From: Alkaliphilus transvaalensis ATCC 700919
GTDB lineage: Bacteria; Bacillota; Clostridia; Peptostreptococcales; Natronincolaceae
Reading direction: 5' to 3'
NCBI RefSeq assembly: GCF_000621485.1
Contig: NZ_KK211288.1
Span: 1-64,000 of the forward strand
Length of the DNA stretch: 64,000 bases
Part shown: positions 27,164-35,664 of the stretch, piece after piece
Numbering within the stretch: the stretch's first letter is position 1
Layout: each line of letters starts with the position of its first letter
Notes under the pieces: generated by a model
Database searches by the model: none
What the model saw: only the letters and a program-made list of their open reading frames with translations
What the model was told of the DNA's origin: nothing
Position numbers and translations under genes: made by a program

Positions 27164-28127
27164 CTCGTTTCCTCCAATCAATCATATCTATAAATGCCTC
27201 TAGCCTTGTGTTTACTCCAGCTTCTCCTGTATGCTCATCTATTGTAATCAATAGAAAGGGGATATCCGCATTTTTTCTAGTCCATCTTTCAAAAAGATCG
27301 CCCACAATCGAATCAATTCCACATCCAAAAGCCGACACATAGATAGCTCCATCAATTTGCTGTTGGTCTTGCAGGTAAAGGGCTGTCCCCAGCACCTTCC
27401 TTCCATAGCTCCAAAACATTTTTTTCTCGAGGGTTGCTGCTCTTTCATTAATTACCTTCATGTTAATCATTTCAGGAACTAATATTTCAACGCCATATTC
27501 CTTTAATTTCTCAATGATATTCATGGAGCCAAAACTATCATAAAGATGATAGGTATGCCCCAGCAATGCTATTCGTTTATTTGCAGGATTAGATTTTATT
27601 TGATTATGATCATGACTTAGCTTTCCATCAATAGGAAGCCTTCCCTGACTAATTTGATTTTTATAATCGTGATAGGCTGTTAAAGCCTTTTTATAGGCAT
27701 TTCTAATTTTTAAAGGATTTTTTGTAACGTAACTTCCGAATTGGTATACAGTATTCATTATGTGTCTTCTAGATTTATTAAAGTTAATTTCCGTGTCAAT
27801 TAAAGGTGGTAGGCCACTAACAGAATGCTTAACCATTTCCGGTAGACCACAAAACTTAGGGCAAATATACTCTTTTTTATAAACACTCATCATTTTAGGT
27901 ACAAAAATATAATCTACACGATCCTTTAAATCCATAACATGTCCATTAAAAATTTTCACTGGTAAGCACGCTTCATCTACGGTATTTTTAACACCTTGAT
28001 CTAATAACTTCTTATTTGTGGGATTAGAAAGGATTACTTCTGCCCCAAGCTCTTCATAAAAGGTTTTCCATAGAGGATAGTAGTCGTAAAACCATAATCC
28101 CCGTGGTATTCCTATTTTAATTGCCAT
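27135..28127 (-). CDS. Acyl-CoA dehydratase activase-related protein (DUF2229)
   Basis: A 330-aa DUF2229 protein: KIGIPRGLWFYDYYPLW start, DEACLPVKIFNGHV, YICPKFCGLPEM and SAFGCGIDS cysteine motifs. In many anaerobes this domain is fused to an HgdC-like ATPase and an HgdB-like domain. Here the three parts are separate, overlapping genes in the order DUF2229, HgdB-like, ATPase. It is probably the first gene of the unit, with GGGAGG in front of the ATG. No substrate can be assigned. Confidence 0.82.
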   Translation of the reverse strand: MAIKIGIPRGLWFYDYYPLWKTFYEELGAEVILSNPTNKKLLDQGVKNTVDEACLPVKIFNGHVMDLKDRVDYIFVPKMMSVYKKEYICPKFCGLPEMVKHSVSGLPPLIDTEINFNKSRRHIMNTVYQFGSYVTKNPLKIRNAYKKALTAYHDYKNQISQGRLPIDGKLSHDHNQIKSNPANKRIALLGHTYHLYDSFGSMNIIEKLKEYGVEILVPEMINMKVINERAATLEKKMFWSYGRKVLGTALYLQDQQQIDGAIYVSAFGCGIDSIVGDLFERWTRKNADIPFLLITIDEHTGEAGVNTRLEAFIDMIDWRKRDEGNLSAHG

Positions 28128-28189
28128 ATCATATTCCTCCCTTCAACATTTAATAATTATGGTCTAATTACTTTAAAAATATACAGTTT

Positions 28190-29692
28190 TTATGATAAGG
28201 GGATAATTAATTTACCCAGTAATTGCTTAAATTTCTGAAGCTTAGACTTATTTACTTCGTCTTCATAGGTAATCTCTATACTTCTTTCTAAATAAACTTG
28301 AAATTCTTGATTCATCTCCTTTACTATTTTTTCATCATAAACTACCGCATTTATTTCATAGTCAAGAAATAGGCTTCTTGTATTAAAATTAGCTGAACCA
28401 ACAGATACAATTCGATCATCTACTAAAAAAACTTTTGCATGCAGAAAGCCTGCATCATATTGATAGATTTTCACATTTGCCTTTAAAAGAATTTCAAAAA
28501 AAGACTCATTTGCCCATCCTACAATAAAAAAGTCAGGCTTTTTAGGGATAATAATCCTTACATCTACTCCCCTTAGGGCAGCTGTCTGCAAAGCCTTAAC
28601 CATACTATCATTTAATACTAAATAGGGTGTGCCAATATATAACTTATCTTGGGCAGAAGTGATCATTGAGAAATACAATTGACTGATTTCGTTCCAATGG
28701 GTATCAAACCCACTAGTGATCAATTGAACTGGCATCAAATTAGTTTCATTATGACGGGGAAAATATTTTGCATCTAAAAGTCTTTTCCCTGAAACATAAT
28801 ACCAATCTCCTAAAAATATTTTTTGCATCCAATTTACTGCTTCTCCTTCTATTCTAATCTGTAGGTCCTTCCAATTTCCAATATTCTTGTCTCTTCCTAG
28901 ATATTCATCTCCAATGTTTAAGCCACCAACATAACCTATTTTTCCATCTACTATAATAATTTTTCTATGGTTACGATGGTTGAGCTTCCCCTTTAGAATT
29001 GAATTAATATACCCATCATGCCCTATCATTTCAGCCCCTGCTTCACGCAACTCTTTCAAATACTTATTACTTAGGCCACGGCTTCCTAACCCATCATAAA
29101 TTACCCGAACTTCTACACCTTCTTTTGCCTTTTTAATTAATGTATCTTTAAATTTATTACCAATAGCATCTTCTCTGATAATAAAAAAGAGAATATGGAT
29201 ATGCTCTTGGGCTTTTGCAATATCCTCGATCATTGCATCTATTGTCATCTTTCCCCCATTCATCAAAGTACCAGTATTGTATTGAGTAACAGGTATACCT
29301 GTATTAGCCTCAATTAAATTAACAATTCCCTCTTCCATCCTTCCCATTGGATATTTATTTTCATTTTTTTGTGTTGTTATTTTCATCAATTCATCCATAT
29401 ATTTACTTCTTTGCTCCTGATATTGATTGATTAATCTTGTATTACGCCATATTTGAATAAAGGTAAAAAATATAAAAATTGTTAAGAGGATTAGTAGCCC
29501 TTTAAATATTTTGATAGATAGGGGTACTTCAATCAAACGAATCAATAACAGTATTAGAGCAAATATTGCAGTAATGCCTCCAATATAAGGATAAATCCCT
29601 AACCAAAATCCGTGGGGAATTAATATGAATAAATTAAATGCCATAATCAAAAAAAACAAAATTAGTGTCGTTATTGTATAAAATGTAATCAC
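28190..29692 (-). CDS. cls: Cardiolipin synthase
   Basis: Joins two phosphatidylglycerol molecules into cardiolipin at the membrane. The protein has two or three N-terminal transmembrane helices and two phospholipase-D HKD motifs: HRNHRKIIIVDGKIGYVGG (mid) and FLHAKVFLVDDRIVSVGSAN (C-terminal). The start is taken as GTG 29692, seven nt after GGAGG, giving 500 aa as usual for Firmicute Cls. An ATG 72 nt upstream has no ribosome site. Confidence 0.93.
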   Translation of the reverse strand: MITFYTITTLILFFLIMAFNLFILIPHGFWLGIYPYIGGITAIFALILLLIRLIEVPLSIKIFKGLLILLTIFIFFTFIQIWRNTRLINQYQEQRSKYMDELMKITTQKNENKYPMGRMEEGIVNLIEANTGIPVTQYNTGTLMNGGKMTIDAMIEDIAKAQEHIHILFFIIREDAIGNKFKDTLIKKAKEGVEVRVIYDGLGSRGLSNKYLKELREAGAEMIGHDGYINSILKGKLNHRNHRKIIIVDGKIGYVGGLNIGDEYLGRDKNIGNWKDLQIRIEGEAVNWMQKIFLGDWYYVSGKRLLDAKYFPRHNETNLMPVQLITSGFDTHWNEISQLYFSMITSAQDKLYIGTPYLVLNDSMVKALQTAALRGVDVRIIIPKKPDFFIVGWANESFFEILLKANVKIYQYDAGFLHAKVFLVDDRIVSVGSANFNTRSLFLDYEINAVVYDEKIVKEMNQEFQVYLERSIEITYEDEVNKSKLQKFKQLLGKLIIPLS

Positions 29693-29771
29693 AAATGTAC
29701 CTCCAACATAAAAGATAGTTAATAGACTATTATCATCATTTCCATAAATCCACTTTGTATGCAAAAAAATA

Positions 29772-29814
29772 GAAGTCCAATTGTAGTTTACTATTTCTAC
29801 AATCGGACTTTCAG
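29772..29814 (-). terminator. Hairpin between exported protein and cls
   Basis: AAGTCC-ATTGTAG...CTACAAT-GGACTT stem with short T-rich flank. It lies upstream of cls and downstream of nothing else leftward, so it may be a leader structure; direction is uncertain. Confidence 0.45.
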
Positions 29815-29835
29815 TTATTTATATAGGAAATCTCC

Positions 29836-30978
29836 CTATTTATTTTGACTTAGGAGAATCATACCGACCTCTGGACTAACAATACAGTAGGACATAAATT
29901 CTTTGTTAATTTCACCTGATAAAATTACATGGTCTTCAAATCCATAGCTGGTTAATTGAAGGGTATCATTGTTTTCAAAATAAATTTTTATACTGTTACC
30001 TGTCAAAAGTGTAATATAAGCACCATTATAGGTAGACCCTGTATTTAGGTGACCAATAATTTCTTTTACTTCATCAGATGTAAAGGTCTTTATTTCTTCT
30101 CCCATTAAACTAAACATTTTCATTTCTTTAATTGAATCTACAGAAATAGCTTTCCCCATCTCTTCAATAGAATCACCGATTTCCTCGATTATGTCTAAAT
30201 CATCCGTATTAATTGTCATAAGTTTCAAAGAATCATTCCATTCTACCTTAGCCGCTAAAGTCTCTGAAACGAATCTACCAGGAATGAAGGTTCTACCTTC
30301 TTTAATTACTGCCGGTACATCTAATGGTAGTAATTCCTCCTGAGATGTACCCCCATGACTTCTAACTACCTTAGCTGTTTCTTTACCAATTTCCAACTGG
30401 ATATAAATATCATCTTTTTTAATTTCAACAGCCCTCAAATCGTGATTCCAAAAGACCGTTGCCCCCAGTTCCTCCATTACACCTCTTAATGGTATTAATG
30501 TTCTGCTATTTTCTATAAAGGGTTCTACATCTAAGGGTAACCTTTGCCCGTTAACTTGTACTCCTATCCCATTATCATCAGAAATTATTCTATTCTCGTA
30601 GGGCAGTCCATTAGGGTCATTTATTGGTAATGTAATTGCTTGAACCCCTTCAACAACCTTAATCCCTTCTCTTCCAAATAATCCGTATAGATAGTCAGCA
30701 TTTGCCTCATTGTAAGGAAGTATCCCTATTTCAATATAATCTTCATGGGGGCCTGTATGGGTAATGGTAAAGCCTAACTTCTCTATTTCTTTTACATGGG
30801 TGTTAAATAACACATTATCAATTTCCCTGTGTTGAGGCATTAATTCATAATCAATTCCTATCTCAATATTTGGTCTTAGTTCATTAATTAGAATATCCTT
30901 TGTCATGGCTGAAACTGCTCCTGTAGATAAAATTCCACAACAAAGACCTAATACTGCAGCCTTTTTAAATTTATTCAT
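29836..30978 (-). CDS. Exported protein with copper-amine-oxidase N-terminal-like domain
   Basis: A 380-aa secreted protein with a signal peptide (KKAAVLGLCCGILSTGAVSA, cleavage near residue 25). Residues ~130-255 form the Cu_amine_oxidN1-like repeat domain (VNGQRLPLDVEPFIENSRTL; RFVSETLAAKVEWND). The N-terminal part (~30-120) and the C-terminal ~110 residues match nothing I recognise. Such domains in Clostridia are cell-envelope modules, not amine oxidases. AGGAGG precedes the ATG. Confidence 0.82.
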   Translation of the reverse strand: MNKFKKAAVLGLCCGILSTGAVSAMTKDILINELRPNIEIGIDYELMPQHREIDNVLFNTHVKEIEKLGFTITHTGPHEDYIEIGILPYNEANADYLYGLFGREGIKVVEGVQAITLPINDPNGLPYENRIISDDNGIGVQVNGQRLPLDVEPFIENSRTLIPLRGVMEELGATVFWNHDLRAVEIKKDDIYIQLEIGKETAKVVRSHGGTSQEELLPLDVPAVIKEGRTFIPGRFVSETLAAKVEWNDSLKLMTINTDDLDIIEEIGDSIEEMGKAISVDSIKEMKMFSLMGEEIKTFTSDEVKEIIGHLNTGSTYNGAYITLLTGNSIKIYFENNDTLQLTSYGFEDHVILSGEINKEFMSYCIVSPEVGMILLSQNK

Positions 30979-31388
30979 AAGATCATCCTCCTAAACTTTA
31001 CTTGCTTAAATTTTTTATTTTTTACATTCTATTTTTCATATTTTATTGTGGAAATTCCATAATTAATTTGATAAATTCATTGTTAAGGTATTATGTAATT
31101 TCACTAGCTTTTATAGTGGTATAGTTTATATAGTGGCATACTTTAGCCTCTTTTTTGTAAGATTTAACTATTATAGATGAGAATATTTTGCTTGTAACCC
31201 TCCCTTCTGTACTTTACTTATAAGACGTAATTATTTAATAATTTGTTCCCATTCTAGTTTTAATTTTAATTGACATAGAGCAAAAAAAAGAAGACTAATC
31301 CTTTTTAAGGATCAATCTTCTTTCTAATTATCCAATACTCATATTAAGCATCAGTCTATTTCTTATTTTAAGTGTAGGTTAGGATCAA
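30979..31388. other. Intergenic region, 410 bp
   Basis: AT-rich, with a leftward terminator-like hairpin at 31288-31324 and a short direct repeat (ATAGTGGTATA / ATAGTGGCATA, ~31115-31142). I see no coding potential. Confidence 0.5.
31288..31324 (-). terminator. Terminator of TraB-family gene
   Basis: AAAGAAGA-T-ATCC...GGAT-A-TCTTCTTT hairpin followed on the minus strand by TTTTTTTGC. Confidence 0.75.
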
Positions 31389-32765
31389 TTAATAAAATAA
31401 CTCAACCTCAAAACCATGCTTTTCAAGTTGATATAAAATTGTCTCTTCAGTTACTAGATGACCAGCCCCAACCACTACAAAGTATGTGCCTTCTTCTTCA
31501 GAGTTTAAAATCTCCATAATCTTAGCAGCCATATCAATATCCCTTTGTCCTAATAACATATCAGACAACTCGTTTGAAGTATCTTCTAATGAGCTACCAA
31601 AGCTTGTGCTAAATCCTTCGATATCACCTGCAACCCAAAGATCAAACCATTGGTCTACTATTGTTTGTGGTGTTGTTGCTCCATCTTCTTGAGGCTCTAA
31701 AATACTGTCGATAATACCATTTAAATATGCTTCTTGAGTCTCTAAGGTTAGATTATCAAATAAGTCTGCTTGATATTCAATTCCTTCTAGCTCATAGATG
31801 GGCTTTTGAGTTAGCAATGCATTTAGTAGGAAGTACATATCAATTCCTAAGCCAGCTAATTGACTAGCATCTTCTGGGTTTTCAGAACTACTCATAGAAA
31901 GTATATTTAATTCATTAGCAATGCTCCACGGCTTAAATGTTTCTACTAGTTCTGTTGGTATACCATATTTGTTAAGCACTAAGGTAAGTCTTTCGAAGGT
32001 CTCTTCACTAACCTCATCGCTTAAGCGGGTTCCATCTTGATATGTAGCTTTTTGGAGAAAATACTCTACACCAGCTTCTTGGTTTAACACGTTAGCTTCT
32101 ACAAGAAGAACATCCGATTTAAAGAATGCCTCTTTTACTTTCTGATTTAGAGGATATAGATCAGTTTTACCTATATGAATAGAACCTAGTAAGTAAACAA
32201 CCTTATTATTATGCTCTACCTTCCAGATTAATCCCTTTGCACCTGCATCTAAAAGCCCATAGGTGTCTTCAATTAATCTTGTTGCTAATACTACCGCCTG
32301 TTCTGTAGTTGAAATCTGATCAAGCGCTAATCCATTAGAAGTCCCTTGTAGAATCCCTCTTGCTTGCATATATTCTACAGGTGAGTCCCCCACTGGAAGT
32401 CCATATCTACCTAATATGTTATATAGTCTGATTACTAGATCTCCTCTAGTGGTATCCCCCTTATATGATAGGGGTGCAAATGCTGAATTAACCTCTGCTC
32501 CTGTAGCAGCTATTTTCTTCTCAGTTTCCTTCAGTAAAACTTCTAAACGGTCCAGTGAAATTTCCGAACGAAAGTCTTGATAATACCATTCAATTGGATA
32601 GATTCCATACTTTTCCCCTTCATTTAAGGTAAAAACTGCCCACTGACTAATATCAGGCATTTGGGTTTGAACGGCCCATACTGGCATAAATGTACTTAAA
32701 AACATCATCACTACTAACATACCTGTTATAAAGCTTTTCTTATTGCTGTGTTCCATCTTCTTCAT
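31389..32765 (-). CDS. Exported TraB/GumN (Tiki-like) family protein
   Basis: A 458-aa secreted or anchored protein. A signal peptide (MLVVMMFLSTFMPVWA) is followed by an SLH-like region (~35-165; SQWAVFTLNEGEKYGIYP and ARGILQG...LALDQISTTEQAV). The C-terminal TraB domain (~175-458) shows the two conserved metal-site motifs, LLGSIHIG and VVGAGHL. Related eukaryotic Tiki proteins are metalloproteases; bacterial members are uncharacterised. It stands as a single gene. Confidence 0.85.
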   Translation of the reverse strand: MKKMEHSNKKSFITGMLVVMMFLSTFMPVWAVQTQMPDISQWAVFTLNEGEKYGIYPIEWYYQDFRSEISLDRLEVLLKETEKKIAATGAEVNSAFAPLSYKGDTTRGDLVIRLYNILGRYGLPVGDSPVEYMQARGILQGTSNGLALDQISTTEQAVVLATRLIEDTYGLLDAGAKGLIWKVEHNNKVVYLLGSIHIGKTDLYPLNQKVKEAFFKSDVLLVEANVLNQEAGVEYFLQKATYQDGTRLSDEVSEETFERLTLVLNKYGIPTELVETFKPWSIANELNILSMSSSENPEDASQLAGLGIDMYFLLNALLTQKPIYELEGIEYQADLFDNLTLETQEAYLNGIIDSILEPQEDGATTPQTIVDQWFDLWVAGDIEGFSTSFGSSLEDTSNELSDMLLGQRDIDMAAKIMEILNSEEEGTYFVVVGAGHLVTEETILYQLEKHGFEVELFY

Positions 32766-32868
32766 CCCTTTTCTCCTTCCTTACTTTAAATATTTATTAT
32801 AATTATAACATCTACTCTATTCCTTCCCTTTATTTTAAGGAATTAAACGGCATTTTTTCTAAATAGAG

Positions 32869-32990
32869 CAAAGTCTTCCTTCTAGCATTAAAAGATGACT
32901 TTAGGTTAAGAAACTAATCTTAACACGTTTTAATCAAATCTATTGGCCATCTGATTATCTTGAAACTGTCATTTAAGCATAATTCTTTTT
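32869..32990 (+). repeat. Dispersed intergenic repeat, copy C
   Basis: Starts CAAAGTCTTCCTTC like copy B and shares GATGACTTTAGGTNAAGAAACTAA, ATCTGNTTAT and TTGAAACT in the same order and spacing. The right end is diverged. Confidence 0.7.
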
Positions 32991-33034
32991 TGTTAATTTT
33001 TTAAAGTAGACTTTCTTATTCCCTTATAAAAAGA

Positions 33035-33065
33035 AAAATACCAACCTGGATATCTGATGGTATTT
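33035..33065 (-). terminator. Terminator of diguanylate cyclase gene
   Basis: AAATACCA...TGGTATTT hairpin followed on the minus strand by TTCTTTTT. Confidence 0.7.
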
Positions 33066-33154
33066 ATAAAAGTTAAGGGGTCATACTACACCTTAGATAC
33101 TATCTATAAATTTATTTTCTGTAAAGGTCTATTTTTTATAGGACTATCCCTTTA

Positions 33155-34045
33155 TTATTTACACATAACCCTATTCTTCCCTAAAGTTTTAGCTTCATAT
33201 AAACATTTATCTGCCACATAAATTAGACGATCTTGATCTGTAGGTATATCCTTTTTAAAATTGGAGGCTCCAATGGATATTGTTACTGTAACTCCTTCTG
33301 TCTTAAGGTTGGCAATAGATGTCCGAATCCTTTCAGCAATTACCTTTGCCTCTGCTTGGTCTATATTAATCAAAATAATAATCATTTCTTCCCCACCATA
33401 GCGGGCTACAACATCATCTTTTCTAACATTTTGCTTTATCTTATCAGCTACATTTTTTAAAACCCTATCACCAAATTGATGACCATAGCAATCATTAATT
33501 TGTTTGAAATTATCAATATCAATCATCAATATGGAGAAATCACTCTTTTCTTCTTGGGTTTTCTTATAAATCTTATTATAAAGTTGATCAAAGGTTTCTC
33601 GATTATACAAGCCTGTTAACCCATCATGCTGGGATTTAATTCTAAGGGCTTCGACTTTACTTTCCTCCATCACTCTTTTTTGCAAGTCAATTGCTTCTTG
33701 AGAAACTAAATCTAAAAGTTCTAAGCTAATCTCTTTAATGGTGATCATCTCATCATTAGAAATAATTTCGTCATCTCCCCTATAGGTAATAACAATTTGA
33801 AAGTTTCCCTCCGTTTTTTTGAAGCAAAAGGGATTGGACTCTATATAGGTTAGCAATTGAGCTTCATCTATTTCTTCTATTTCTTCTGTTGAATCTGCCA
33901 ATAAGGATACATATTTTAAATGATTTATATTGATATAAATATCAAATTCTTCTAAGTTTCTTATTTTATAAATTAAACGTAAAATGGCAATAAACTTTCC
34001 CTTTAATAGGTCCAATATTTTATGGGCTTCAGTATTTGAACACAC
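33155..34045 (-). CDS. GGDEF-domain diguanylate cyclase
   Basis: A 296-aa soluble protein that should make cyclic di-GMP from two GTP. The C-terminal GGDEF domain (~130-296) has DGLTGLYNRE, IDIDNFKQIND and the active-site RYGGEEM. The last position is Met instead of Phe, a rare change; the two catalytic acidic residues remain. An RxxD product-inhibition site (RKDD) stands five residues before GGEEM. The N-terminal ~120 residues form an unrecognised sensor region. GTG start, seven nt after GGAAGGAG. Confidence 0.9.
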   Translation of the reverse strand: MCSNTEAHKILDLLKGKFIAILRLIYKIRNLEEFDIYININHLKYVSLLADSTEEIEEIDEAQLLTYIESNPFCFKKTEGNFQIVITYRGDDEIISNDEMITIKEISLELLDLVSQEAIDLQKRVMEESKVEALRIKSQHDGLTGLYNRETFDQLYNKIYKKTQEEKSDFSILMIDIDNFKQINDCYGHQFGDRVLKNVADKIKQNVRKDDVVARYGGEEMIIILINIDQAEAKVIAERIRTSIANLKTEGVTVTISIGASNFKKDIPTDQDRLIYVADKCLYEAKTLGKNRVMCK

Positions 34046-34286
34046 TGGGATTCTCCTTCCTTCATATTTCTAACATAAACATATGATTATATCATAGGCC
34101 AAATCAATCTTTTCTTCTTCTATAAATATGTCTGTCCTCACCTTTAAATACCTCTCTTTATCCAACAATATCATAAAATGAAACCATTAGTCAGTTCCTT
34201 TATTTACCATAACCCTATTGATGTATACCAACAGAGATACAACTCCATAATAAATACGTAGGAAATTACAAAAAAGGGGTTGTGCT

Positions 34287-35483
34287 ATGTTTGGTTTACC
34301 TAAAATAAAATTTAAGAAGGAAATTTGGTACTTTTTATTTTCTATCTTTTTAGTTCACGTAGCGGCTTACTTGGTGGTACCTATTTTCCCTGTATTATTA
34401 AAAAATGTTAAGAATTTAGGACCTTCACAAATCGGGTTAGTAATAGGTTTTAACGCATTGTTTATGCAAGTAGGAAGTTTAATTGCTGGTATGATTTCAG
34501 ATCGGATTGGTAATAGATATAGTATTTTAATTAGCAATAGCTTACAAGCAATAAGTCTTCTAGGTCTGGGTTTTTCCAGTTCTTTTATTTTGTTATCATC
34601 CTTTTCTGCCCTTAATGGTATGGGAACTGGTATCTATATTCCCTCCACTAAAGCAGCCATATCCCATATCGCATCAGAAGACCGATTAACAACAGCTTTT
34701 TCTCTAAGAAATATCGCATCCCACATGGGAATTAGTATCGCTGGTTTAATTATATTAATTTCTTCCTCTAATTTTAACTTCTATTATGGAGGTGGGATCT
34801 ACATTATACTCTTTATTTTTGCTTTATTGGCATTACCAGATGATTGTGGCGTTCATCCTTGCCCCGCAATAAAAATAAGTAGTTATCTTGAAATTCTAAA
34901 GGATAGAAGTTTTATGCTTTTTATTGTTGTCTCAACGTTAATATGGGCCCTCCATACCCAACTTGCATTTTTACTTCCCTTAAGGGCTGATGCTGTGTTA
35001 AAAAGCTCGGGGGTCATCGGGGTTATCTGGACATCAACTAGTGTCATTGTTATACTTTCTCAATCATCTGTCTCTAGATTATTTCTTGAGAAACGCTCCC
35101 ATGTAACCTCAATTTTTGTTGGAGTCATTTTAATAGGGATAGGAGTTTCTTTAATTGGTTTAGCAAATACCTTCCCCTTTTTAGTCTTCTGCTCTGTCAT
35201 CTTTATTATAGGAGAAATGTTTGCAATGCCTACTATAGATAGTGTTATTGGTATTTTTGCAGACCCAAAATACATTGGAGCTTATTTTGCCATCGCAAGC
35301 TTTGCGACGGGTATAGGCGGTGCCCTTGGTACCTTCGCCAGTGGAAGAATTATTCAAAGATATACCATAACCAATTCTTTGGTTCCTTGGATCATTTATG
35401 GTGGCTTTACACTAACACTACTTGTTGTTTTAAAAGTGTTAATTAGGAAAGAGACCATCAGAAAAAATACGATTTCTCCATAA
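34287..35483 (+). CDS. MFS transporter
   Basis: A 398-aa major facilitator with twelve predicted helices. The loop 2-3 signature appears as GMISDRIGNRYSIL, and PSTKAAISHIA fits the helix-5 region of drug/H+ antiporters. Substrate unknown; drug or metabolite efflux is likely by family. The gene is monocistronic with a strong terminator. Confidence 0.88.
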   Translation: MFGLPKIKFKKEIWYFLFSIFLVHVAAYLVVPIFPVLLKNVKNLGPSQIGLVIGFNALFMQVGSLIAGMISDRIGNRYSILISNSLQAISLLGLGFSSSFILLSSFSALNGMGTGIYIPSTKAAISHIASEDRLTTAFSLRNIASHMGISIAGLIILISSSNFNFYYGGGIYIILFIFALLALPDDCGVHPCPAIKISSYLEILKDRSFMLFIVVSTLIWALHTQLAFLLPLRADAVLKSSGVIGVIWTSTSVIVILSQSSVSRLFLEKRSHVTSIFVGVILIGIGVSLIGLANTFPFLVFCSVIFIIGEMFAMPTIDSVIGIFADPKYIGAYFAIASFATGIGGALGTFASGRIIQRYTITNSLVPWIIYGGFTLTLLVVLKVLIRKETIRKNTISP

Positions 35484-35485
35484 AT

Positions 35486-35528
35486 AAAACCAACAGGTGT
35501 TATTAAATCTATAACACCTGTTGGTTTT
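35486..35528. terminator. Bidirectional terminator after MFS gene
   Basis: AAAACCAACAGGTGTTAT...ATAACACCTGTTGGTTTT, 18-bp perfect stem. Confidence 0.9.
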
Positions 35529-35536
35529 ATTCGTTT

Positions 35537-35638
35537 AAGTCGTTTTGTTTTAAATCATTTTATTTTAAGTCTTTTTATTTAAGTCTTTTTATTTAAGTCT
35601 TTTGTTTTAAGTCTTTTGTTTTAAGCCTTTATTGGTTT
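35537..35638 (+). repeat. Degenerate 14-15 bp tandem repeat, seven units
   Basis: Seven head-to-tail units of AAGTCTTTTTATTT-type (AAGTCNTTTNTTT), the central four nearly identical, between the MFS terminator and the convergent ADP-ribosylglycohydrolase gene. Confidence 0.85.
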
Positions 35639-35664
35639 AAGTATTAAAATCTAAATTCTTATTA

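Larger units (their letters stand above)
32766..33154. other. Intergenic region, 389 bp
   Basis: Contains a dispersed-repeat copy (32869-~32990) and the leftward terminator of the diguanylate cyclase gene (33035-33065). Nothing else is recognised. Confidence 0.55.

Noticed and set aside
35537-35638. Possible CRISPR array
   Set aside because: Units are 14-15 bp, directly adjacent, with no spacers and no cas genes.
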